DNA from: Halalkalicoccus jeotgali B3
GTDB taxonomy: Archaea > Halobacteriota > Halobacteria > Halobacteriales > Halalkalicoccaceae
Reading direction: 5' to 3'
Assembly (NCBI RefSeq): GCF_000196895.1
Contig: NC_014297.1
Span: forward strand, 310,001 to 374,000
Length of the DNA stretch: 64,000 nt
In this document: piece after piece, positions 49,310 through 57,773 of the stretch
How positions within the stretch are numbered: position 1 is the stretch's first letter
How the letters are laid out: every line of letters starts with the position of its first letter
Translations under genes and position numbers: made by a program
The notes under the pieces: generated by a model
The model's database searches: none
What the model was told of the DNA's origin: nothing
What the model saw: only the letters and a program-made list of their open reading frames with translations

Positions 49310-50152
49310 CTATCGTTCACGAATAACTACGAACTCCGCGAGGTCCTGTAAGTATTCGTGGGCCCGTTCGTCGGCGACTTCGACCCGCGAGAGCGCATCG
49401 AGTGCTGCCTCCGAGTGGTCGTGGGCGCGTTCGTTGGCCTCTTCGGGGCCGAGGTCGGTCACCTGCAACAGCGAGGGCCGTTCCATCTCGTCGTCCTGGC
49501 CGGTGGGCTTGCCTAGGTCGTCGGCGTCGGCAGTCGCGTCGAGCACGTCGTCGCGGATCTGGAAGGCGATCCCCACCCGCTCTGCGTACTCGCCGACGGC
49601 CTCGACGGTAACGGCATCGGCGTCGGCGGCGATCGCCCCGAGTTCGGCCGCGGCGCGAAACAGCGCGCCGGTCTTCCGGCGCGCGAGCTCCATGTATTCG
49701 GCCTCGGTCTCGGGACGGGCGACCAGTTCCGTGGCCTCGCCCTCCCCGAGTTCGACCATCGCCTCGGTGACCGCCTGGGTCGCACGCGGGTCCGAGGAGA
49801 ACAGCGCGAAGGCCTCGCCCAACTGGGCGTCGCTGCCGACGATCGCCGGACCGTAGCCGTAGCGGGTCCACGCGCTCTCGACGCCCCGTCGCATCGCCGA
49901 GCGGTCGATGATGTCGTCGATCACCAGCGAGGCGTTGTGGACGAGTTCGATCCCCACCCCGAAGCCGACGGCGTCGTCGGGCTCGCCGCCGACGGCCTCA
50001 CAGACCAGCACGGTCACCGTCGGGCGGACGCGCTTGCCGCCCGACAGTGCCGTGTGACCGACCTCCTCGGCCAGACCGTCGGGTTCGACCGACCCGACGA
50101 CCGACTCCAGGCGCTCGTCGACGAGCGCCCGCCGCCGTTCGAGATACTCCAT
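49310..50152 (-). CDS. idsA: Polyprenyl (geranylgeranyl-type) diphosphate synthase
   Basis: This protein has 280 residues. GGKRVRP (38-44), the first Asp-rich motif DDIID (79-83) and the second, RDDVLD near 200, are present, so metal-dependent chain elongation is likely. The product would be a C15-C20 or longer prenyl diphosphate for ether lipids, quinones or carrier lipid. Compared with typical members the region after the first motif is unusual: GSDAQLGEAFALF replaces the GDALLAKAF segment and GEGEATEL occupies the place of the GQ...D element. It may be a specialised paralogue. Confidence 0.86.
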   Translation of the reverse strand: MEYLERRRALVDERLESVVGSVEPDGLAEEVGHTALSGGKRVRPTVTVLVCEAVGGEPDDAVGFGVGIELVHNASLVIDDIIDRSAMRRGVESAWTRYGYGPAIVGSDAQLGEAFALFSSDPRATQAVTEAMVELGEGEATELVARPETEAEYMELARRKTGALFRAAAELGAIAADADAVTVEAVGEYAERVGIAFQIRDDVLDATADADDLGKPTGQDDEMERPSLLQVTDLGPEEANERAHDHSEAALDALSRVEVADERAHEYLQDLAEFVVIRER

Positions 50153-50241
50153 TAGCGGCCCCTCGGGCCGGTCGAGGCAAGTAGATGACGGATCGACGCT
50201 CGATACCGGCGGTTGATCTCCCCGGTACTCCTACACGGTCT

Positions 50242-50937
50242 ATGGACCTTTCCGTTGCCCTCGCGTTCGGATGGCGCCACCTCCTGTTCGCCAACTGGCC
50301 GGTCGACGCCGATCGGCTCGACGCGCACCTCCCCGAGGCGCTGTCGGTCCAGACCCACGACGGGGATGGCTGGCTGTCGGTCGTCCCCTTTGTCAACGTC
50401 GACGTCCGGCCGCGCGGGTTCCCCCGACGCGCGGGGATCGAACTCCCCGAACTCAACCTGCGGACCTACGTCACCCACGGGGGCGAACCGGGGGTCTACT
50501 TCTTCAGCCTCGACGCACAGGGGGTCGCGAGCGTCCTCGGGGCGCGCCTGTTCCACCGGCTTCCGTACTACTACGCCCGGATCGACTGGCGTGACACCGA
50601 CGACGGGATCGAGTTTTCGAGTCGGCGGCTCCATCCCGGCGACCGGCCCGCCCACTTCCGGGCGACCTACCGGCCCACCGGCGACCCCTTCGAACCCGAA
50701 CCCGGCTCGCGGGCGGCGTTTCTCACCGACCGCAGTCGCCTCTACACGCAGGGCGCCGACGGGGCCGTCCGCCACACCGACGTCGACCACGAACCCTGGC
50801 GACTCCGCCCCGCGAGTGCGACCATCACGACGAACACGCTGTTTTCGGCAAACGGGTTCGTCCGGCCCGACGCCGAGCCCGTCTGTTATTACAGCCCCGG
50901 GCTGGCGGTCACCACGACCGGAAGCGAGCGCGCCTGA
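50242..50937 (+). CDS. DUF2071 (YqjF-like) protein
   Basis: This 231-residue protein is counted from ATG 50242; an in-frame ATG at 50185 would sit in the promoter of the divergent prenyl synthase gene. The sequence follows DUF2071: WRHLLFANWPVDADRLDAHL, WLSVVPFVNVDVRPRGFPR, ELNLRTYVTHGGEPGVYFFS, FHRLPYYYARIDW and a C-terminal PVCYYSPGLAVTTTGSER. The fold resembles acetoacetate decarboxylase-like proteins. No function is proven. Confidence 0.85.
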   Translation: MDLSVALAFGWRHLLFANWPVDADRLDAHLPEALSVQTHDGDGWLSVVPFVNVDVRPRGFPRRAGIELPELNLRTYVTHGGEPGVYFFSLDAQGVASVLGARLFHRLPYYYARIDWRDTDDGIEFSSRRLHPGDRPAHFRATYRPTGDPFEPEPGSRAAFLTDRSRLYTQGADGAVRHTDVDHEPWRLRPASATITTNTLFSANGFVRPDAEPVCYYSPGLAVTTTGSERA

Positions 50938-50941
50938 GCGC

Positions 50942-51751
50942 TTACACCCCGAGAAACACCAACATCCGCCGCTCGACGGTCGGTTTGTGGGTGAGAAAGA
51001 CGCCGTGTCCCGCGCCATCGATCACGTCCAGTTCGGCTTCGGGGATGGCGTCGGCGGTCTCGCCGAGGATCGGGGGCGGGAACAGTCGGTCGTCCCCGCC
51101 CCCGAGTACCAGGGTTCGCGCCTCGATCCTGCGGAGCCCGCCCCGTCCGTCGTAGTCCAACAGCGCCTCGAAGGAGGTCCAGGCGTCCGACGCGACCGCC
51201 GGCCGCGGGTGCGTGAGGCGCCCAACTGAAGCGATTGCCGGCGGATAAAAGAGCCCCCGCCAGTCGCTGTACGTCTCGGCGGCCAGCTTTGCGCGGATCG
51301 CCCCCCACTCGTTGTCGTACGCCCGGCGGCGCAACTCGTCGACGAGCGCGCGTCCCGCTTCCGAGAGGCGTGCGCCCGTGGCCATGAGCACGAGTTCCTC
51401 GACGCGCTCGGGGTGCTCGGCGGCGAGTCGCTGGGCGATACACCCGCCCATCGAGAGCCCCCAGACCGTCGCCGCATCGAACTCCCGTCCGATGAGTGTC
51501 GCGTAGTCGTCGGCCATGTCCCGGATCGTCGTTCCCGCCGCGAGCCCGCGCGGTCGGCTGATCACGTAGACAGTGTACTCGTTTCCGAACCGGTGGTAGT
51601 ACCGGCGCAGAAACCGAACGGCCACCCGCGAGTAGGTCCCGTCGAACAGCGCGTCGGTCACACCGGGGAGGACCACCAACACCCGCGGGCCGTCACCGAC
51701 GCGGGCGTACGGAACCTCCTCCGAAAACCGTCCCGTCGCCCCCCGATCCAT
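50942..51751 (-). CDS. Alpha/beta hydrolase
   Basis: This protein has 269 residues. The nucleophile elbow is GLSMGG (about 98-103), the acid lies in GGGDDRLFPP and the catalytic His in GAGHGVFL near the C-terminus, so the triad is complete. The N-terminal core has RVLVVLPGVTDALFDGTYS. It is probably an esterase or lipase-type enzyme; the substrate is unknown. It is convergent with the DUF2071 gene (4 bp gap) and 30 bp downstream of etfA on the same strand, so it may share the etf transcript. Confidence 0.85.
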   Translation of the reverse strand: MDRGATGRFSEEVPYARVGDGPRVLVVLPGVTDALFDGTYSRVAVRFLRRYYHRFGNEYTVYVISRPRGLAAGTTIRDMADDYATLIGREFDAATVWGLSMGGCIAQRLAAEHPERVEELVLMATGARLSEAGRALVDELRRRAYDNEWGAIRAKLAAETYSDWRGLFYPPAIASVGRLTHPRPAVASDAWTSFEALLDYDGRGGLRRIEARTLVLGGGDDRLFPPPILGETADAIPEAELDVIDGAGHGVFLTHKPTVERRMLVFLGV

Positions 51752-51781
51752 GCCCTACGGAGAGGGCCGACCGTCAAAAAC

Positions 51782-52747
51782 CTAGCCCGACTCCTCGAAC
51801 TCGCCGATCAGCGCGGGGACGACGTCGAAGAGGTCGTCGACGATGCCGTAATCGGCGATGTCGAAGATCGGCGCGTCGGGGTCGGTGTTGATCGCGACGA
51901 TGGTCTCCGCACCCTTCATCCCGGCGACGTGCTGGACCGCCCCGGAGATCCCGATGGCGATGTAGACCTCCGGCGTGACGGTCTTTCCCGACTGACCGAC
52001 CTGCCTGTTTTTGGGCAGCCAGCCGCTGTCGACGATGGGCCGGGAGGCCGACAGCGTCGCGTCCAGCGCGTCGGCCAACTCCTCGACGAGTTCGATGTTC
52101 TCCTCCTCCTCGATACCCCGCCCGACCGAGACGAGCACCTCGGCGTCGCCGATGTCGACGTCGCCCCCACCGACCTCCTCGAAGCCGGTGACGGTCGTAT
52201 GGACCGCCGACTCGTCGATCTCGATCTCCGCCTCGCGGACCTCGGCGTCCCCGCTCGCGCTCGCGCCGGGCCACTCGCCCCCGCGGATCATTACTACTGT
52301 CCGCTCGGCGTCGACCTCGACGGTCGTCTCGACCTTCGAGCCGTACATCTCGCGGGTCGCCGTGAGGGTGTCGCCGTCGATCTCGGCGTCGATCACGTCG
52401 GTCACGAGCGGGCGGTCCAGTCGGGCGGCGACGGCGGGGCCGTAATCCAGTCCGTTGACGGAGTTCGGTAGCAGGACGACCGTCGGATCGAGCTCCGCCG
52501 CGAGCGCGTCGGTGACCTGCGTGTAGACGTCGTGGTTGAACTCCGCGCCGTCGGTCACGGTGTGGACGACATCGACGCCCTCCCTCGAGAGCGTGCGGGC
52601 GAACTCCTCGACCTGCCCGCTGATGACCGCGACGTGGAGCTCTTCACCGAGGTCGTCGGCCAGTTCGCGGCCCGCACCGATCAGCTCGTCGCTCACGTCC
52701 CGGAGCTCGCCCCGTCGGTGTTCGGCGATCGCCAGAACGCCGCTCAT
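51782..52747 (-). CDS. etfA: Electron transfer flavoprotein alpha subunit
   Basis: This protein has 321 residues. The N-terminal domain starts [20 protein letters not shown]. The C-terminal FAD-binding domain is clear: [44 protein letters not shown] and [20 protein letters not shown]. With EtfB it carries electrons from acyl-CoA dehydrogenases or other flavoenzymes to the membrane quinone pool. It follows etfB through a 58-bp spacer that exactly holds a 21-residue ORF. A GGAGG ribosome site sits in the loop of an 8-bp hairpin directly before the ATG. Confidence 0.95.
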   Translation of the reverse strand: MSGVLAIAEHRRGELRDVSDELIGAGRELADDLGEELHVAVISGQVEEFARTLSREGVDVVHTVTDGAEFNHDVYTQVTDALAAELDPTVVLLPNSVNGLDYGPAVAARLDRPLVTDVIDAEIDGDTLTATREMYGSKVETTVEVDAERTVVMIRGGEWPGASASGDAEVREAEIEIDESAVHTTVTGFEEVGGGDVDIGDAEVLVSVGRGIEEEENIELVEELADALDATLSASRPIVDSGWLPKNRQVGQSGKTVTPEVYIAIGISGAVQHVAGMKGAETIVAINTDPDAPIFDIADYGIVDDLFDVVPALIGEFEESG

Positions 52748-52809
52748 CGGTTCTCACCCTCCGTGAGAACGACGACGACGCTGTGCGCCCAGCGTACACC
52801 GGTAGTCAT
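52744..52809 (-). CDS. Possible 21-residue ORF bridging etfB and etfA
   Basis: The frame opens with ATG overlapping the etfB stop (ATGA) and closes with TGA overlapping the etfA start (ATGA), filling the spacer exactly. It encodes [21 protein letters not shown]. It could relay ribosomes from etfB to etfA and so balance subunit amounts. It may instead be a chance frame; no peptide evidence is available. Confidence 0.35.
   Translation of the reverse strand: MTTGVRWAHSVVVVLTEGENR
52750..52770 (-). promoter_or_regulatory. Hairpin presenting the etfA ribosome-binding site
   Basis: On the minus strand GTTCTCAC-GGAGG-GTGAGAAC forms an 8-bp stem whose 5-nt loop is a perfect Shine-Dalgarno sequence, ending 2 nt before the etfA ATG. 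A stem that displays rather than hides the site is unusual and may set etfA translation. Confidence 0.5.
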
Positions 52810-53585
52810 TGTGCGCCCACCCCCTTCTCACGGAGGACGCCCGCCAGTTGGACGGCGGTGTCCTCGGCGCTGCCCTCGAAGACCGTCGCCGTGCTCTCGA
52901 CTTCCGGCTCGTACATCCTCGTGAGGCGCAGGTCGCTTTCGATTCCGTCGAGCCCGAGCGAGGCGAGGTCCTCCACTGCGATCTCCTTGCTTTGGGCCTG
53001 TCGGATCCCCCGCAGACTCGCGTAGCGTGGCTCGTTGATCCCGGTCTGGATGGTCAAAACGGCGGGCGTCTCGACGTCGGTCAACTCCTCGACGCCGCCT
53101 TCGAGTTCGCGGTGGACGTGGGCGAGATCGTCGTCGAGTTCGAGATCGTTGACGACGGCGGCCCACGGGTAGTCGATCGCGGCCGCAAGCGAGACGCCGG
53201 TCGCGCCGAACATCGCGTCGCCGGTCTGGACGCCCGTGAGAATCAGATCCGGCGTCTCCTCGGCGACGACCGCCCGCAGGATCTCGGTCTTGACGCCGAC
53301 GTCGAGCAGCCCGTCGAGGGAATCGTCCCACACCCGGATCGCGCGATCCGCACCCTTCGCGAGCGCCATGCGGATCGTCTCCTCGCTTCGCTCGGGACCG
53401 ACGGTCACCGTGACCACCTCGTCGGCCATACCCTCTTCTGCGAGCTGGACGGCCTCCTCGACGGCGTAGTCGTCCCATTCGTTCAGGTCGTATTCGAGGT
53501 ACCGCTCATCGATGGCGGTCCCGTCGATTTCGAAGTCCTCCTCGACGGTCCCCACCTCCGCGACGGTCACGAGAACCTTCATCAT
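52806..53585 (-). CDS. etfB: Electron transfer flavoprotein beta subunit
   Basis: This protein has 259 residues and begins MMKVLVTVAEVGTVEEDFEI (two adjacent ATG codons). Typical EtfB elements are present: YDLNEWDDYAVEEAVQLAEE, VTVGPERSEETIRMALAKGA, LTGVQTGDAMFGATGVSLAA and TIQTGINEPRYASLRGIRQA, the last being the signature segment (the AMP-binding side). It forms a heterodimer with EtfA. It is the first gene of the etf operon and has a good TATA box 30 bp upstream. Confidence 0.95.
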   Translation of the reverse strand: MMKVLVTVAEVGTVEEDFEIDGTAIDERYLEYDLNEWDDYAVEEAVQLAEEGMADEVVTVTVGPERSEETIRMALAKGADRAIRVWDDSLDGLLDVGVKTEILRAVVAEETPDLILTGVQTGDAMFGATGVSLAAAIDYPWAAVVNDLELDDDLAHVHRELEGGVEELTDVETPAVLTIQTGINEPRYASLRGIRQAQSKEIAVEDLASLGLDGIESDLRLTRMYEPEVESTATVFEGSAEDTAVQLAGVLREKGVGAQ

Positions 53586-53614
53586 CGTTGCTTCACCCCC
53601 CGCGGTGGTAAACG

Positions 53615-53625
53615 TTTTCTATAGC
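53615..53625 (-). promoter_or_regulatory. TATA box of the etf operon
   Basis: GCTATAGAAAA on the minus strand lies 30-40 bp in front of etfB. Confidence 0.5.
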
Positions 53626-53680
53626 GCCGGCCGGAATCGGAGTCCGAGTCGGCTAAGTGCGCCCGAGAGGGCCCCGTGGC

Positions 53681-54775
53681 TCACTCCTCCTCGACGAGGG
53701 TGATGAGGTTCTCACGGCCGATCCGTAGCTTCTCGATCTCGCCGTCTTCTTCCATCAACGAGAGCAACTGGGAGACCTTCGCGTTCGACCAGTCGGTCTC
53801 GATGACGATCGTCGCCTGTTTCATCCGCCCGTCGTTGACTTCGAGCAGTCGGATCACGCGCTCTTCGTCCGAGAGCAACTCCTCGTCGACGCCGGCGAAG
53901 GGGTCCGGGTCGGGATCCGGTGTCGACACCGGATCGGACTTCGCATCCCGATCGGTCCCCTCCTCGGGGCCGGGTGCGGGCGTGAGCAACGGCATCCACC
54001 CGCGGTCGCCGCCGTCGGTCGTCGCAAAGGGGGCGTCGTCCCCACGCCGTGAGAGGACCAACACCAACAGGACGATGGCCCCGACCAGTCCGGCGCCGAG
54101 CCCGACCGTCAGCACCGAGAGGTCCCCGTCGGTCCCGTCGCCCGCGACGAGCGTCGCGGTCGGCTGTCCCGGTTCGAACTGCTGGGGCCCCTCCCAGACG
54201 ACCGTCCCGTCGTCGAGCGCCGCCTCGGGGGTGACGCTCTTGACGGCGTAGCCCTCCGGCGCGCGGATAACGAGGCGCTGGTCCTCGGACAGCGAGGGGA
54301 GCCACGTCTCGTCGTCGATCACGAAGCTGTCGCCGAACTCCATCTCGCCGCCGCTCGCGTCGACGAACCCCTCCCAGGTGAACGAGAGCCGCAGAATACC
54401 CGTGCTGGCCGTCGATTCTGCATCGCGTTCGACGTCCTCGATCGCCATCTCGCGGTCGGTTTCGTTCTCGCCGGCGGCCGCGAGACGCTCGAAGACCTCG
54501 ACCGAGAGCGCGCCGTCTACCTCCCCGTTCTCGAAGTCCTCTGCGAGGCGATCGAAGGCGGTCCGATCCGCCTCGGTTTCGAGGGCGATCCGCTTGGAGA
54601 CGTCCACGTTCGCGTCGCCGTCCTCGGTCAGCGTGATCTCGATCGTCTGGGAGCTGTTGTTGGCGTTCGAGGACGTATCGCCGGTCTGTCCCGCCGCCGG
54701 CTCCGCGCCGACGGTCAGGCCCCCGACGAGAGCCACCAGACAGAGGCCGCATACGACGGCGACGGACACCCGCAT
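53681..54775 (-). CDS. Exported-domain, membrane-anchored winged-helix regulator (DUF7345/DUF7343 type)
   Basis: This 364-residue protein starts at ATG 54775. The N-terminal signal peptide (VSVAVVCGLCLVALVGGLTV, cleavage near AAGQT) leads to an extracellular domain of about 190 residues (IEITLTEDGDANVDVSKRIA, ILRLSFTWEGFVDASGGEME). One membrane helix follows (LTVGLGAGLVGAIVLLVLVL), then an acidic linker and a C-terminal HTH (SDEERVIRLLEVNDGRMKQA, ETDWSNAKVSQLLSLMEEDG). The arrangement is that of a one-component sensor that signals straight to DNA. The HTH closely resembles that of the protein at 21.1 kb. It is divergent from a secreted protein gene that it might control. Confidence 0.82.
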   Translation of the reverse strand: MRVSVAVVCGLCLVALVGGLTVGAEPAAGQTGDTSSNANNSSQTIEITLTEDGDANVDVSKRIALETEADRTAFDRLAEDFENGEVDGALSVEVFERLAAAGENETDREMAIEDVERDAESTASTGILRLSFTWEGFVDASGGEMEFGDSFVIDDETWLPSLSEDQRLVIRAPEGYAVKSVTPEAALDDGTVVWEGPQQFEPGQPTATLVAGDGTDGDLSVLTVGLGAGLVGAIVLLVLVLSRRGDDAPFATTDGGDRGWMPLLTPAPGPEEGTDRDAKSDPVSTPDPDPDPFAGVDEELLSDEERVIRLLEVNDGRMKQATIVIETDWSNAKVSQLLSLMEEDGEIEKLRIGRENLITLVEEE

Positions 54776-54921
54776 ACAGTAGCGTGGTTGCCGGGGGGAG
54801 AAAATGCTTTCCATGCTAAATAAACCGGCGCACAACGATCTCGAAATCCGATAGTTTCAAATATCAAGACATTATTCTATGCCGGATTACTTTTGTACTA
54901 GAAGGGTTATACGTGATCTAC

Positions 54922-56160
54922 ATGTCTCGGCTGCCCGCGCTGGTCCTCACGGCAATTCTGGTCTGTTCGCTGCCCGCCCTTGGCGTTCCGGGAGCGATCG
55001 GTCAGTCGCCGGCCCCCGCGATCGGTTCGCCGGCGGGAGCCCAGCCGGCCATCGAGGGAGGGTCGATCGACTGGCTCGCGTTGTCGGAGGGACCGGCCGC
55101 CAGCGGCGAGGGCTACGTCGCGATCGACTTCGGGGCGACCCTCGCGGACGATTCGAGCCGGCTAGAGGCGCGCTACGACGAACACCGCGTCGATGCCCGG
55201 ATCGAGAACGCCGACTCCGACGCCCAGCGGCGGGCGATCATCCGTGAGGAGTCGGATCAACTGGAGGAGTCGGTCGCCCAACTCCGAGAACGCGAGCGGG
55301 CCGCGTACGCGGCGTATTACGAGAGCCAGCGGACCGAGCGGGACCTGCTCGCGGAGCTGGCCGTGATCCACACCAACGCGGTCGCCCTCGAGGCGGCGGT
55401 GGCCTCGATCGAGGACCACGACGCCACCACCCCGGGCGTCTCGCTCGACGGCGAACTGGAGGAGATGGAGGTCGCCACGCGCACGATGCAGGGACCGGTC
55501 CGCGAGCGGGTCGCGGCGATGATCCACGGCGAGGCCGAGCCGACCCGGGTCCACGTCGAGAGCGACGGCGACGGGGTCGTTCTCGCGCTCATCGAGGGCG
55601 AGCAGTTCCACCGTGAAGCCCACCGGCTCGGCAATCGCGATACCGACGCCGAGGCCCAGTACACGAGCCTCGGGGAGTCAGAAGAGCGCATCGCGGAACT
55701 CTATCCCTCGGTCTTCTCGGAGGCCCGCTGGAGTTACAGCGAGGTCGGCCACGGCACCCATCGGGGGACCGCCAACCATCCGCAGGGCTCGCTGACGGTG
55801 TTTCTCGACACCGCGACCGGCGACGTCTACCGCGAGTTCCAGACGCTCCGGCTCGACCGACTCGACACGGAGACTGCCGTCGTCGAAACCGGGGACGGCG
55901 TGACCGTCACGGTCGGCCTGACCGCCCCGGGCGGGCCGGCGAAAGTGATGGTGACCGCGACCGGAAGCGGCGCAGCGCTCTCCGGGGAGGTGACGCTCAA
56001 CGACCGGGTCGTCGGGGAGACCGACGACGGGACGGTCTGGTTCGTCGCCCCCCGCGATTCGGTGACCGGCGCGGTGAACGCCGGCGGCGAGGAAATCGAG
56101 TTCACGGTCCCGGGCGACAGCGCCGATCAGGAGAGCGCACGCGCCACCGAAGGTTCATAA
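54922..56160 (+). CDS. Secreted helical protein (DUF7096/DUF7094-like)
   Basis: This 412-residue protein starts at ATG 54922 (a GTG lies 9 bp upstream). A signal peptide (LPALVLTAILVCSLPALGVPG) is followed by a long helical, coiled-coil-like region of about 130 residues (EARYDEHRVDARIENADSDA, LEESVAQLRERERAAYAAYY) and then a beta-rich C-terminal part (PQGSLTVFLDTATGDVYREF, TVTVGLTAPGGPAKVMVTAT). Similar haloarchaeal proteins are known as DUF7096/DUF7094 without function. It lies 24 bp before a pilin-like gene, suggesting a shared surface role. Confidence 0.75.
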   Translation: MSRLPALVLTAILVCSLPALGVPGAIGQSPAPAIGSPAGAQPAIEGGSIDWLALSEGPAASGEGYVAIDFGATLADDSSRLEARYDEHRVDARIENADSDAQRRAIIREESDQLEESVAQLRERERAAYAAYYESQRTERDLLAELAVIHTNAVALEAAVASIEDHDATTPGVSLDGELEEMEVATRTMQGPVRERVAAMIHGEAEPTRVHVESDGDGVVLALIEGEQFHREAHRLGNRDTDAEAQYTSLGESEERIAELYPSVFSEARWSYSEVGHGTHRGTANHPQGSLTVFLDTATGDVYREFQTLRLDRLDTETAVVETGDGVTVTVGLTAPGGPAKVMVTATGSGAALSGEVTLNDRVVGETDDGTVWFVAPRDSVTGAVNAGGEEIEFTVPGDSADQESARATEGS

Positions 56161-56184
56161 CCCGTCGGAGGACCACCGGGGGTC

Positions 56185-56649
56185 GTGGAACGAGCAGTCT
56201 CCCCCGTCATCGGCGTCGTCCTGCTGGTCGCCTGTACGGTGCTGTTGAGCGCGACCGTCGGCGCGATGGTGCTGGCCTACGAGCCTGCCGAACCGGCCTC
56301 GACGGTCGTCGTCAGCGGCGCGGTCGACGCCGACGGGAACGAACTCACACTCATCCTCGATCGGGGTGGCCCCCTCGACACTCGGGAGCTCTCGGTCGTC
56401 GTCGAAGTCGACGGCGAGCCCCTCGAAACACAGCCGACGGTGCCCGCCTACTCCCAGAGCGGCTTTACCGGCTTCCCGAGTGGCCCCTTCAACGCCGGGA
56501 CCGATCCGGAGTGGAACCGGGGCGAGTCTGCGAGCCTCACGGTCGCGAAGACGACGAACGGCCCCCAACCCGTCCCCGGCAGCAGCGTCGAGGTTCGGAT
56601 CTACGAGAACGACCTTCCCGTCGCCACCGTCGAGGCGACAGCCGAATGA
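56185..56649 (+). CDS. Archaeal type IV pilin-like protein
   Basis: This 154-residue protein starts at GTG 56185. The N-terminus ERAVSPVIGVVLLVACTVLL is a class III (prepilin) signal: a short charged leader, cleavage before the SPVIG hydrophobic helix, as in haloarchaeal PilA proteins (DUF1628). The remainder is a beta-rich head domain (STVVVSGAVDADGNELTLIL, ASLTVAKTTNGPQPVPGSSV). It should be processed by PibD and built into a pilus-like or surface structure. It is cotranscribed with the upstream secreted protein gene. Confidence 0.87.
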   Translation: MERAVSPVIGVVLLVACTVLLSATVGAMVLAYEPAEPASTVVVSGAVDADGNELTLILDRGGPLDTRELSVVVEVDGEPLETQPTVPAYSQSGFTGFPSGPFNAGTDPEWNRGESASLTVAKTTNGPQPVPGSSVEVRIYENDLPVATVEATAE

Positions 56650-56658
56650 GTCGGTGAC

Positions 56659-57279
56659 TCACTCGGTGACGTGCGCGACCGAGGTGATCGCGATGTCGGG
56701 GTCGTAGGAGGGGCCCATCAGTCGGTGTTCGACGTCTTCGAAGCCCGCCTCGGCGAACATCCGGTCGGCCTCCTCGGCGTCGTAAAACAGCATGATCGAG
56801 TCGGCGACCTTCTGCATGAGTCCGCTCTTGGGGTAGTTCGGGCCGACGACGAGCACCTCTCCGCCGGGCGCGGTGATCCGCTTGATCTCCCGGAGGGCCG
56901 CGACGGGATCGGGCCAGTACTCGATCGAGCCCGACGACCAGACGACGTCGAAGCTGTCGTCCGCGAAGGGGAGGCGTTCTGCGTCGCCGAGATAGAACGA
57001 CACGGGATCGTGTTTGCCGAGTTTCGCCCAGGCCTTCTCGAGTTGGTGGGGGCTCTGATCGAGCCCGTGGACGTCCTCGGCGTGTTCGAGCAGCCCCTCG
57101 GTGGCAAAGCCGGTGCCACAGCCCACATCGAGAACGCGGTCGTCGGGATCGATGTCGAGCATCGAGAGGGCCTGTCCGCGCATCTGTTCGTTCCAGATGA
57201 AGGGGTTGACCCGGTCGTAGACCTTCGAGAGGTACTTGTAGAACAGCCGCGCGCGTGCCTTGTCTTCGAGGACTCCCAT
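56659..57279 (-). CDS. SAM-dependent quinone-ring methyltransferase (MPBQ/MSBQ type, probable menaquinone methylation)
   Basis: This 206-residue protein starts at ATG 57279. The SAM site is VLDVGCGTGFATEGLLEH, followed by GLDQSPHQLEKAWAK, WSSGSIEYWPDPVAALREI and VVGPNYPKSG. These segments resemble plastid MPBQ/MSBQ methyltransferases (VTE3) more than the UbiE/MenG group, and the N-terminal YKYLSKVYDRVNPFIWNEQM also fits. Haloarchaea use menaquinone, so the likely reaction is methylation of demethylmenaquinone or a related quinone (inference). A TATA box lies about 28 bp upstream. It is divergent from the ATP synthase operon. Confidence 0.85.
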   Translation of the reverse strand: MGVLEDKARARLFYKYLSKVYDRVNPFIWNEQMRGQALSMLDIDPDDRVLDVGCGTGFATEGLLEHAEDVHGLDQSPHQLEKAWAKLGKHDPVSFYLGDAERLPFADDSFDVVWSSGSIEYWPDPVAALREIKRITAPGGEVLVVGPNYPKSGLMQKVADSIMLFYDAEEADRMFAEAGFEDVEHRLMGPSYDPDIAITSVAHVTE

Positions 57280-57302
57280 TGGCGGCGCGTTCGGGCCGGG
57301 TT

Positions 57303-57311
57303 CATATATAC
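57303..57311 (-). promoter_or_regulatory. TATA box of the quinone methyltransferase gene
   Basis: GTATATATG on the minus strand lies 24-32 bp in front of ATG 57279. Confidence 0.6.
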
Positions 57312-57402
57312 TGTTGGCTGTCGACCCGATAGCAGGTTCCGCCGGGCAATGCCGTCGATTCGAGTCTTCCAGGACCGGACGCGCCGTAGTTTTCGCAACT
57401 CC

Positions 57403-57410
57403 CTTATAGC
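57403..57410 (+). promoter_or_regulatory. TATA-like box of the ATP synthase operon
   Basis: CTTATAGC lies 31-38 bp before the atpH ATG, and CCTCCTG at 57426-57432 follows it. Confidence 0.45.
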
Positions 57411-57440
57411 CCGTCATGCAACCTTCCTCCTGATTACAGT

Positions 57441-57773
57441 ATGCCGAGGCCAGAGGTTTTAGACCGGATCAAAGAGGCCGAAGCTGAGGCCGACGAGATC
57501 GTCGCCGAGGCCGAACGCGAGCGCGAACAGCGCATCGCCGAGGCCCGCGCCCGAGCGGAGGAGATCCGCGAGGAGGCCCGCGAGGGGGCGAGCGATCTCG
57601 CCGAAACACGCCTCGCGGAGGCCCGCGAGGAGATCGAGACCGAACGCGAGCGGATCCTGACGCGAGGCGACGAGGAACGCGAGGAACTCGAGGCCCGCTC
57701 GGCCGAGCACAAAGACGAGGTCGTCGAGTTCGTCGTCTCACGGTTCGAGGAGGCGGTGCATGCTCAGACCTGA
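57441..57773 (+). CDS. atpH: A-type ATP synthase subunit H (peripheral stalk)
   Basis: This 110-residue protein is almost wholly charged helix (EAEAEADEIVAEAEREREQR), a continuous right-handed-type coiled coil of the AhaH/stalk family that pairs with subunit E and contacts subunit I. It is the first gene of the operon and overlaps atpI by 14 bp. Confidence 0.9.
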   Translation: MPRPEVLDRIKEAEAEADEIVAEAEREREQRIAEARARAEEIREEAREGASDLAETRLAEAREEIETERERILTRGDEEREELEARSAEHKDEVVEFVVSRFEEAVHAQT

